Shown: piece by piece, positions 21,568 through 30,611 of the stretch
Layout of the letters: each line of letters opens with the position of its first letter
Numbering within the stretch: the stretch's first letter is position 1
DNA from: Mytilinidion resinicola
Lineage: Eukaryota > Ascomycota > Dothideomycetes > Mytilinidiales > Mytilinidiaceae
Reading direction: 5' to 3'
Length of the DNA stretch: 64,000 nt
Assembly: GCF_010093595.1 (NCBI RefSeq)
Contig: NW_022985442.1
Span: 1,305,456 to 1,369,455 of the forward strand
Program-made: the position numbers and the translations under genes
Notes under the pieces: generated by a model
The model's input: only the letters and a program-made list of their open reading frames with translations
Databases searched by the model: none
What the model was told of the DNA's origin: nothing

Positions 21568-22590
21568 AATAGATATGTTCTGCTGTTCTAGATGTTCGCA
21601 TTAGACACTGCATGCAAGCGCGGCGTTTCGTTTTAGACTATACCATCTTGTAAAAGCATGCTACTTTTAATAATTAATCTTCTAACTCTAGTCTGCCACT
21701 GCTCGGACTGCCCTAATGGGGTTTTCATAACTCAGGCGCGATGTCGAGTTTCGAGCTCTGGAAACTGAGCTGCCTTTTGACTAAAAAGCTTCCTACTAGC
21801 TGGGCGACCCCTCGCAATGGGATCGACGGAGCAAGAGTAGCGTCTGATCAGCGGGATGTTAGGGACACCATGCAAAGGTCAAGGCACTGGAAGTTGGTAA
21901 CAGAGTGGCTACATGGCTACGGGACCACTCCTAACAGTGGTGTCTAGTGTTCAAAAGCGGCATTCAAGCAGTAGGATTTATGTGCTCAGACATATAACCT
22001 GGTATTGTCCTTCAAGGTGGCGACATCACGAGGTGGCGCTTGGCTTGCGATCTCTGCTTACCTACTCCCCATGTTCTACGACGTCCCTTTTTAAGCCACA
22101 TACAAGCTAGCCATTCCAGCGACGATCGCATCCATGAATACCGCTTCAGCGATGCAATGGTTCTCCGCAAGTCGAGCATTCCATCATGCACTCGTCCAAT
22201 GTGTCATGGTCTAGAGGCAATGCCACAGTCAAACGTACACGCAGCGCAGTGTCGACTTTCCTATCTAGAATACAGTCTCCAGTTTCTCCGTCAACCCTAC
22301 GAGCAGCTTCCTACATAGCGTGATGCCTACCGTCTACATATATGATTCTTGGTGGAACAATACGCACTTCTTTCCTCCGCCTACCGCGATCCAGACACCC
22401 TGAGGCTCAGAGCGCACTGCGACCCCCTCTACGGACCGATACCTAGGCTCTTGTTTCGAAAGCGAGGGAGTAGCTAAGTGACTCGTACACTCGTACTTGG
22501 ATAAGTTTTGCAAAGTTCAATGGTTCCCCAGACTTTGTCGAATCATCGTACCACTCAAGACGTCCTCCGACGTCCTCCGTGCCCACGAAC
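21568..22590. other. Gene-poor intergenic region
   Basis: About 1 kb after the glycosyltransferase with no supportable gene. Short open frames have no domain or splice support. This begins a roughly 3.3-kb repeat-rich interval reaching to the C2H2 gene. Confidence 0.4.
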
Positions 22591-22885
22591 AGGCCCTGCC
22601 TTTCGCGACAAATGCGAGAACTTCCAGAGTAGTGACGATAAGTAATACTAGCAAGAGACGCAATGGTATACAATGGTGTTCTTGCAGTTGTTGCGCGCCC
22701 CTCCGCAAGAAACTTCCGCCAAGACCGCCACGGATTGCGCCAGAACCTCAGCCCTCGCCCTACACAAATGAGAGAACTTCAACTATAGCAACTATGAGTA
22801 CCATTAGCAAGAAACGAAGTAGCAAACATTAGTGGTCTTACCACACCTGTCGCTGTTGCGCAACGCTTCCGCCAAGATTCCCACT
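22591..22885. repeat. Degenerate direct repeat, two copies, period about 160 bp
   Basis: Segments at about 22610-22740 and 22768-22885 share GAGAACTTC...AGTA, TAGCAAGA(G/A)ACG, the TTG(C/T)TGCGC block and CTTCCGCCAAGA in the same order. They diverge by many substitutions, so this is an old tandem duplication. No protein is encoded. Confidence 0.5.
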
Positions 22886-23189
22886 AAGCCTACCACATAT
22901 CGCGACAGAGCGCTAACCACCCCCACGCGACGTCCACATAAGCTTCACCACAGGACGTCTAGGTAAGGTTTGCTACGCCCTGGCCGGTTTCCTCCACGCT
23001 GGGTCTATTTTCCCCTGTCCTCGGAGGCCTGGGCCGGTGGAACCGAGCCGCCGCGGTGGGAAAATCGTTGCTGCCTAACGCTGACGAATCTTGGTACTAT
23101 ATTGGCCGCGCGCTGATGAGCTTAATACGACGTCTAAGGGGCCCATATAGGGGTAAAAGGGCCGGGGGGATAGGAATGCGATTTGCGAT

Positions 23190-24060
23190 GAGAGGTTTTT
23201 GACATTGGGGGCGAGGTTTTTGGGATGGGGATGGGGGACTACGGAGGTGTGTGTACGTTGGCAAGGTTGTGAAGAGGTAAGTACGGTTTATGGTGTTAAA
23301 GGTAGTCGCAGGGATGGCATTGTGTTGAGTAAGTGTGGTGTGATTCGCAAGGTGTGGACTTTGACATCGTGCTTGGCGGTTTACTCAGGTTAAATTGATG
23401 TGAACTCTGCCTGTATTGTGGTGGCCGTACGGGCCGAATATATACTAATAGGAAATGGCCCACCCCCTAGGTCTTATCAGCTCAGCTGAATAGATGCCAG
23501 CTGAAAGGAATGGACACAGCTGAGAGGACCCTGGTGTAGCTGAACAGAGGGCCTCGCCACGCTGAGTGCGCGCTAGTAGCAACCAATCAAAGAACGAGAA
23601 TCAAGGAGAGAGAAAAAGGGGGGGAGTGCCTGTACGTAGGTGACCGTGAACCGTATGAGTTGTTGATCCTAGGTTGTAGCTGTTACAACCCGAGTGGTTT
23701 TGGGTTAGGCCTGGAGGACCACAGAAGTGCGCACACGTTCCCAGGACTTCGAAGAGATGAGTGTGACTTTGGATATAGCGGTAATAAATGGTCTGTTAGC
23801 ATGTTGAGTGGTTGCTGCTTGATTTACGAGGTGTAGACTTTGACATCGTGGGGGTGATTTCTGGGTTGGCCCCGGGGGTGCTAGGGAGTGCGACAGCATT
23901 GCCAGTTCTTGAGGAAGAGCAATACAATTTAGGGCATGAGAGATAGTTAATGTTATGGTATGATTGTAGGAACTGATGCGAGATTCACGTTGCGAGGACT
24001 TTGACGTCGTGCTCGGACTTTTTGATATACTCCAGGGGTGCGTTGAGAGCACATTAGTGT
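23190..24060. repeat. Degenerate ~162-bp satellite-like tandem repeat
   Basis: The block GGTGT(G/A)GACTTTGACATCGTG recurs near 23351, 23830 and, as GAGGACTTTGACGTCGTG, near 23994. Companion blocks near 23225, 23712, 23873 and 24034 are spaced 487, 161 and 161 bp, that is, multiples of about 162. Copies in the gap 23390-23700 are more eroded. Non-coding, diverged, and many differences are transitions. Confidence 0.5.
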
Positions 24061-24098
24061 CGCCAGCATTCCTAATAGTGGCTATACAATCTACAATG

Positions 24099-24360
24099 TA
24101 AGAAACTTTACATTACATCTGAGCTGTTTCGCATGCTTCAGAGTGCCTCCGATAGCAACATGTCGCTGTCCTGAATCGTCACTGTGCAATTCACACGCTC
24201 AGGAACTTTACATCACCTGCGGATTGTTTGTAATGCTACAAAGTACCTCTAACAGTGGCTCCAGAGCGCCAAACAGTTGCTATTTCGTGAGGTGTAATCT
24301 GGACTGTAGGAAACTGTACATCATGTACTGATTATGTTGGAGGCTTTGAGGCACGTCAAA
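24099..24360. repeat. Three degenerate copies of a ~104-bp tandem repeat
   Basis: Units begin near 24101 (AGAAACTTTACATTACATCTG), 24201 (AGGAACTTTACATCACCTGCG) and 24308 (AGGAAACTGTACATCATGTAC). Each is followed at the same distance by a GAG/AAG TGCCTC or TACCTC block and an A(C/T)AG(T/C)(G/A) end. It is distinct from the 162-bp family just upstream. Confidence 0.5.
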
Positions 24361-25079
24361 CAGTGTCAAGAAGGCGACAAAGTAAACGCGCACTTAACCA
24401 CTGCGAGTAATTACCTGAACGTATGCACTTAGGGGTCTTAAAGTAGTGAAGAGTTTAATACTAGAAAGACTACAAGATGTCACTGAAGTGACCTTCATGT
24501 GGATGCAACATGCCTAAGAAGTGACGAATGTCTACTTAAACAACTGACAAACCTGTCTACGCTTTGCTTTGCAGTGATACCCGCTTAGGGTCATTATAGC
24601 ATAAAAGCCATTAATCACGTTAGGGTAGATGAAGGAGTGAAAGGGCCTTTAAAAGCCACTTAACATGCCCACGACGAGGACCTTTGCGTATACCTAATAC
24701 GCTCACAATGAGGGCTTTCAGGGATTACTGTATACCTAACGTGCCCATAAAGTCTTGTATCTACGCTTTAATACTGCTAAAAGTCCCGAAATCGTTCACA
24801 CCTTGTGAGGCAGGTGTATAGACCTTGAGGCTTCACGGTATACGAAGGCACATGTTTGGGTTTTACAGTTTTTTTGGCTTTACTAGCTAAGGTACCCTCT
24901 CTTGGTAAAACCAATGCAGTTGAAAAGATACAAAAATGTAACCAAATTCAGTCGAAACAAGTCGCAAAAGCACAAACACCGACTGCCATGTAAGGCTCCA
25001 GGTTTTCTGGGGGTATTCCACCATATTCCGCCATAACGCCATGCTGTGTGTATAAAGCAACAAAAAAGCACAAGAAGCG
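24361..25079. other. Intergenic region with short diverged repeats, downstream of the C2H2 gene
   Basis: No gene. GTATACCTAA(T)ACG...CACAATGAGG and GTATACCTAACG...CATAAAG recur at about 24690 and 24733. Two isolated TTAGGG words occur near 24586 and 24622, too few to call interstitial telomere. The last 200 bases would be the 3-prime region of the minus-strand zinc-finger gene. Confidence 0.4.
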
Positions 25080-26087
25080 TCAATTTTCGTTCCAAAAAGT
25101 GCCTCCAAGGCTATCGAACATTTGCATTCCATCAGGCAGCAAGTCTTTAGCCCATGACCATGTCTCCCTATCCCCATACCTAAAGACTATCCCCGTCTCG
25201 TGACACTTCCACACCATCGCCTCAGTATCAAAGACCCATTGATGCCCCTCGTCGTCCTGGATGTAGTGGTCTACCGGGTAACGCCCGGGGTTCTCTTGTT
25301 CGAATTTCTGGAGGCATACGGGCATAGCCGCGTAGAAATCCACCTGCAAGTTCTGGAAAGTGTGCAAGCTGCCGATGGAAGCAGCCTCGACAGAGACGCC
25401 ATTTTGCTGGGCCTCGATGGCATTGTTGGAGGTGGAGTAGGAAAGAGACGAGGAAGAGGCGCTGTCTTGCTGGGGCTCGATGGCCTGGTCCAAGGTTGTG
25501 GAGGAAACAGCCCCGGAAAAGGCGCCGTTTTGCTGGGTCTCATAGGTCTGGTTGTAGGCGCGAGTCGGCTCATGAAGCTGAAAATTGACCGAGTCGTTCG
25601 TGTGAGGTTGCACGGTTTGCGGAAGAGTGGAGGGAGGAGCGGTAGAGGATGCAGGCGCAGTGTTGACTTGGCGATACCTGCATACGGGCTTGTGATGGTC
25701 GACACCGGACGAGCCTGTGAAGCCCTCGGACTGGAATTTGCAGCCCGGATTGGGGCATTTGTATGGCTTTTGGTGTGTGTGCTCGGCGTTTATGTGGGTT
25801 TGTAGCTTTGTCTTGTCCTCGTAGGCCTTGCCGCAACCATCGTACTCGCACTTATAGTCCTTAATCTTGTTGTGGACATTCTTGATGTGTTTTTTCATGT
25901 CTGTGTTTCTTCCAAAAGATTTGGCACATCCCTGCACCGTGCATGGGACTCTGGAGGGAGCTTTTGGCATTTTGGCGTAAAGTGAGGGGTTTGGTGGTTG
26001 TAAAGCGTTGAGAGAGACTTCGTGAGAGGTAGGGTCACTGTTCACAGTAGGCAAAGTCAGGCGCAGAAGGTTGTCGTCGTGGGTCAA
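25080..26087 (-). CDS. C2H2 zinc-finger protein
   Basis: Intact single exon, 335 aa if it starts at 26087. An in-frame ATG at 25970 (MPKAPSRVPC) would give 296 aa and is equally plausible. Zinc fingers: residues C49-C54-H67-H72, C80-C85-H98-H103, and a third, atypical one at C111-C116 with H131/H132 and C136. The centre (about residues 180-245) is Q/S-rich with three 21-residue repeats beginning YETQQNG, IEPQQDS and IEAQQNG. The C-terminal 90 residues are acidic and aromatic (HQWVFDTEAMVWKCHETG). The fingers suggest DNA binding in the nucleus; target genes unknown. It stands alone in a repeat-rich region, with repeats on both sides. Confidence 0.8.
   Translation of the reverse strand: MTHDDNLLRLTLPTVNSDPTSHEVSLNALQPPNPSLYAKMPKAPSRVPCTVQGCAKSFGRNTDMKKHIKNVHNKIKDYKCEYDGCGKAYEDKTKLQTHINAEHTHQKPYKCPNPGCKFQSEGFTGSSGVDHHKPVCRYRQVNTAPASSTAPPSTLPQTVQPHTNDSVNFQLHEPTRAYNQTYETQQNGAFSGAVSSTTLDQAIEPQQDSASSSSLSYSTSNNAIEAQQNGVSVEAASIGSLHTFQNLQVDFYAAMPVCLQKFEQENPGRYPVDHYIQDDEGHQWVFDTEAMVWKCHETGIVFRYGDRETWSWAKDLLPDGMQMFDSLGGTFWNEN
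25370..25560 (-). repeat. Three 63-bp repeats inside the C2H2 gene
   Basis: Three consecutive 21-codon units, each opening with (Y/I)E(T/P/A)QQ(N/D)(G/S) and followed by a Ser/Ala-rich stretch. All are in frame and have diverged at both DNA and protein level. Boundaries are approximate. Confidence 0.6.
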
Positions 26088-26179
26088 GTTAGAGTGGTTG
26101 TAAGTATACGTGGAGAGAGAGAGAGTAGGGGGCAGGCTCTGGCAGGAATTTGTACTTGAGCTCTAAATGTGGAGCATGT

Positions 26180-26430
26180 AGCGAGGCCACCTACTCACGA
26201 TAGAGCTCCATGGTAATGATAATGGGAGTGCAGAAATAGACTCCGAACACCTAGAGAGCTTGGTTGAAACATCGGCATAAAGGGCAAGGGGGCCCCCTAC
26301 TCACGATAGAGCTCCATGGTAATGCTACTGGGAGTGCTGAAATAGGCTCTGAACACCTAGAGACCTTGGTTGAAACATCGTCTAAAGGCCAGGGGGGCCA
26401 CTGCTTCGGTAGGAGTCATGGTAACCCATG
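26180..26430. repeat. Tandem ~108-bp direct repeat upstream of the C2H2 gene
   Basis: Two close copies begin near 26183 and 26291 (CCTACTCACGATAGAGCTCCATGGTAATG, with shared CACCTAGAGA and CTTGGTTGAAACATCG blocks). A third, partial copy follows near 26398 (GCCACTGCTTCGGTAGGAGTCATGGTAA). Copies 1 and 2 agree at most positions. They lie just upstream of the minus-strand zinc-finger gene. Confidence 0.75.
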
Positions 26431-28720
26431 ATATGGGTAGCTGGCTAACCCTTCTTGTTCAGCGTCGAGGGAAGCTGCGTGGTCCAGAATCAACAACGAA
26501 CGCAATTTACGGTCGGACATTATTGTTTTGTAGCGAATAAGTCTCCTGAAAGCTATGGAAGAGCTTATCTACCGTCTGATCTGAAGTTATGATGAAGTGA
26601 CACCCGGGTGCAGCACGGCGCCTTAGCGAACCTTTGAGGCCAACGAAACCCTCTACACCTTTTCTCGTGCGATTTTCTTGCTCTACTGCATTTTTTGAGG
26701 TGCTCCGGTAGACCCATGAGCCTAGACCATCGGTATTGTTCCTTGCATGGCCTACTTTACGCGTTATTTCGGCTTGCGTTGCATCGTGGAGGGCCACATA
26801 TCACTTCCTCACAACGCCCGCGGTACGACCCACCCCAACAAAAAAGCTAGCTGATCAGCAGGTTGCCGTGTTTTTTAAGGCCTCCAGTGCTTCCATGGGC
26901 GGGTTGTTGCTCCGAAGTAACTCTGCTCCGATAATCGCCCAGTGTTGACCGTCCACCTGGGCGACCTCACGCACTGTTGACGGTATTCGAAGGCTTTCAC
27001 GAACCGAAAAACGATCGGACATTACTAGATTTGTTAGCGCATGCTAAGACAGCTGATTATTTGACAGGGGTTGATGGATGCGAATTAGCAGTCTGTTTGC
27101 TACTACTAGAGCCGACCGCCTCCTAGAGCCGACCGCCTGCCTATAGGATTCAGCCAATTAGGGGTCACTTTAGGCCATCATCTGCTCGAAGAGCAACAAC
27201 TAGCAACAGCGTATGGTTTCAGCCTCATCGAACCACGCGTTCTATGGGAATAATGTGCTGATAACGCAAATCGGTCATAATTGCTGCAGTTAACCAGGAC
27301 ACAGCATCAACATGCGTAATGGAGAGGAATGAGTTTACAGCTGCACTTGGTATTGCAAGTTATCGGCTATGAAGAGAGCTATTTGACGGATTTCGATTCA
27401 GTCTCGCTCAATGCCCAGCTGACGAGGTCACTTCAAAAGATTGGAACACATGAATTGCCCTCTGCCTTCTGAACAGGCTCACCCAATGCGTGTTATCGCA
27501 AAGTAGATTCTACTGCATTATCTTCTCCACAGTGCGTCTCATCATCCTTTTGTACCCTCGCCAGTTTTCCGTGTTAGTAAGCTATAGATTCCACACTGGA
27601 CCTAGTCCGCCATTTGGCGAACGAAAAATGTTCAAACTTGCTGTTAGTCTAGATGCCAGTCCTCTCAGCCTCCTTGGCAAGTTTTGCGGATTTCCAACCA
27701 TTGGTTCGTTCTCAGAAAAAAAATTCTCACGGCGGCCCATGTCTTGACGTCGGCACAGGAACGCGCTAAACCCGATCTGGATAAGCTGACTGTAAGACTC
27801 TTGCTGCCGCCACCTGTGAATAGCAACACTCGCTCTGCCTATATAGTTGGCCATCATTCTGGTAGTCGAAGCGCGATTACAAGCTGACTTCTCAAAGCCG
27901 CAACAGCTTCAATGCTTTGCGTCACGTCCGACTGTTGACCCGCAAGTTTGGATGCTGCGGGCCGAGCCGCTTGCCGATCGCGAGCCCGCACCGCTCGGAC
28001 CAGAACTCTGGACCGCCCCACTGCACCAGGTACAGGGCGGGCCAGATTGGCTGCAATTTTCATCGATCCAGGTATTAGGTTGAGCCCCTCTCAAGGGTCA
28101 AGGGACAGTGGAGCTTTCCCACGCCGAACCGTGGGTCCGGCCATCAGAGCAGTCTTGTGCAGGTACAGAAAAAGCTCGTCATACCATTCACCTAATGTTC
28201 CGGGGTAATGAATGTTATAGCCTGTGTGAACGTTATATCGAATGTCACTGTCCGCCTAATATTAGAACGGCAATTGGAAGGTTGAACGATATAGCGTACA
28301 TTAACGGTATATGGCATGAAGGTTATGACGAGCTTTTACTGTACTGCGCCGTAGTTCCAGATTAGTTGCCGCACGGCTCAACTACGCGGTATCTTGAGCC
28401 AAACTTGAAGGCTGATAGCACTCAGCTAACAACGAACGATGCAGGCACTGAACAGCCTGGAGAGGATTCCGCTCGTCAGCTGGCTGTGCGACCTGGACTC
28501 TCGCGCCCAGCTTGCTGCCTTCACTAGCAGAGATGAAACGGGAAATTTCGGCACTATTTTTAGGGATTTGAAAATTTTATCATCACTCGGCAGTAAAGAA
28601 TTGCGTAGAAAGAAGAAAACCATGGGAAAGCATAGCTGGCTGCGTAATCCAGACTCTCGCGGCCGACTCATCGTGAGTGGGCCACGATAACGGTATTCCG
28701 ACGCTAGCATCTTGGCAAGA
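26431..28720. other. Gene-poor intergenic region
   Basis: 2.3 kb with no supportable gene. A small tandem duplication of TAGAGCCGACCGCCT lies at about 27106-27138. GC-rich overlapping frames at 27850-28210 show no protein signal. Near 28210-28340 several AACG(A/T/G)TATA words recur. Confidence 0.4.
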
Positions 28721-28721
28721 G

Positions 28722-28728
28722 TATATAA
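28722..28728 (+). promoter_or_regulatory. TATA box upstream of the structured repeat array
   Basis: TATATAA in the context GAGTATATAAGAAGGGCG. It is followed about 25-60 bp later by a pyrimidine-rich stretch and, at 28788, an ATG that stops immediately (ATGTAG). This is a good-looking polymerase II core promoter facing the array that starts 320 bp downstream. Activity is inference. Confidence 0.4.
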
Positions 28729-28789
28729 GAAGGGCGTCCCCCTCTCTGTTTTCGAGCGGGCTTCGGCCTTTGCTTCCTTGCTCACAATG

Positions 28790-30240
28790 TAGGTGCTAAC
28801 CCCTCCAGCTGATCTCTTCTGCCATTTACCTTTGCCATCTCCTTCCCATCTTTTTCTTGTCTACTTGCTTCATCTCCTTGCTATTTATTGCCATCTACTG
28901 CTTCATCCACGTGCCATCTACTGCCTGGTAGGCTTGCTTCATCTACTTGCTATCTCAATCTGTCCTCTACTTTTGCCCTCTATCTTTGCCATCTACATTT
29001 ATCATTTACTTTTGCTATCTACTCTTGCCATCTTCTTTCCATCTACCGAGCCGTAGTAAGTCATCTACCCTCGCAGGGCGGAGTCGGCGCTGTCACCTGG
29101 ATGACCGACACGGATGGGGTGCGTTGCTGGGGCCCCCATCGTAACCCTCTCTCATCTTCTTGCCATTTAGTCATTCCATCTATTCATCTACTTCTACCTC
29201 TAATCATCTCTGCCATCTATAACCATCTACTTGTCATTTACCGAGTCATAGTAAGTCATTTACCCTCGCGGGGCGGAGTCGGCGCTGTCACTTGGATGGC
29301 CGACACGGATGGGGTGCGTTGCTGGGGCCCCCATCATTACCCTTCTCATCTTTCTGCCATCTACTTCTCCAATCTACTCATCTACTTCCATCTAATAACT
29401 ATATACTCACCACCTCTTCAATCTCTACTCATCTCTTGCCATCTACTTCCTATCCACCAAGCCATAGTGAGTCATCTATCCTCGCAGGGCGGAGTCGGCG
29501 CTGTCACTTGGATGGCCGACACGGATGGGGTGCGTTGAATGGGGCCCCCATCGTTCCCCAGCATCTTTCTTGCCATCTACTTGCCATCTATCCCTACCTT
29601 TCCCCAACTTGTCTTATCTGAAGCCTTCTCACCACCTCATTTCTAACCATCTCTTGCTATCTATAACCATCTACTTTTCCATCTACCGAGTCATAGTAAG
29701 TCATTTCCCCCCCCCCCTGGGCGGAGACGGCAGCGTCGCCTGGATGGCCGTCACGGATGGGGTGCGTTGGAATGGGGCCCCCATCGTTTCCCAGCATCTT
29801 CTTGCCATCTGCTTCCCATCTATCCCCATCTTTACTTATCTACTATCTACTTTCCACCTAGCTCATTTCTAACTATCTCTTGCTATCTACAACCATCTAT
29901 CTCCGCCATCTACCGAGCTATAGTAAGTCATTTCCCCCCCGCTGGGCGGAGACGGCAGCATCGCCTGGATGGCCGTCACAGATGGGGTGCGTTGGAATGG
30001 GGCCCCCATCGTTTCCCAGCATCTACTTGCCATCTACTTGCCATCCATATCATCCTTCCTCATCTAAAATCTCCTTACTCTACCTATCTCATCTCTATAA
30101 CCATGTCTGCCATTTATAACCATCTATCTCTGCCATCTACCGAGCCATAGTAGGCCATTTCCCCACGCTGGGCGGAGGCGGCACCATTCACCTGGATGGC
30201 CGTCACGGATGGGGTGCGTTGGCTGGGGCCCCCATCTTCA
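28790..30240 (+). repeat. Six-copy array of ~95-nt hairpin-forming cores in CCATCTA-rich spacers
   Basis: Cores start at CCGAG/CCAAG near 29046, 29241, 29457, 29686, 29913 and 30139, with spacing of about 195 to 230 bp. Each core contains, in order, (G)TAAGTCAT, a C-run facing GGGCGGAG, a 6-bp stem with a 15-16-nt loop, and GATGGGG...CCCCATC, a 7-bp stem. In copies 1-3 the first stem is GTCGGC with GCCGAC (ACCGAC in copy 1). In copies 4 and 5 it is GACGGC with GCCGTC. Copy 6 has GGCGGC with GCCGTC (G-U wobble). Spacers are long runs of variants of TTGCCATCTAC. Open frames cross several copies but in different frames, so protein coding is unlikely. The array may be a structured non-coding RNA, a DNA-level hairpin array or a minisatellite; family unknown to me. 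Confidence 0.8.
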
Positions 30241-30611
30241 CCTAGCTTTTTTCCTTTTCTTGTGCAGTGATGGGAGGAGCTTAGATAGAAAATACCAAAA
30301 ATTCACTTCAACCCACATCCTAGACTGAAACGTGAAACGCGAACAGAGTGTGACTTGGGACGAATCTTTCATTTCTGTGCGACTACATACGCTTCGCTAA
30401 ATCTCTGCTCGCCGCACACAAAAACGCTCAAATTAATAGGTTAATAAGACCCCCAACCTCATGACAACCAGACCAGCAGTAGCCCTCAGCTTACCAGCTT
30501 CCGAAACGCCCGCCCGCAGGCTCCGTCATGCAAACTTAGTCGTACAATACAAGAGCCATCCTATCCCTAACCTTGCCTAAATCAACCCACTCCGTCTATA
30601 CTCCTGTTCTA
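30241..30611. other. Intergenic region, 3-prime side of the disordered-protein gene
   Basis: 371 bp. It opens with CTAGCTTTTTTCCTTTTCTTGTGCAG, which looks like a strong 3-prime splice site if the array is transcribed. The remainder is the expected 3-prime UTR of the minus-strand gene. No gene. Confidence 0.4.

Noticed and set aside
24586..24630. TTAGGG words as interstitial telomere
   Set aside because: Only two isolated copies, not in tandem.
28888..29538. A 216-codon open frame across three array copies, repeating GGVGAVTWMADTDGVR
   Set aside because: Other copies are open in different frames, spacers are microsatellite-like, and the paired base changes fit hairpins better than protein.
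29046..30233. Cores as spliced micro-exons (CGCAG acceptor, GTGCGT donor, GTAAGT words)
   Set aside because: Copies 4-6 lack the AG before GGGCGGAG, and copy 6 lacks GTAAGT, so splice signals are not conserved as the stems are.
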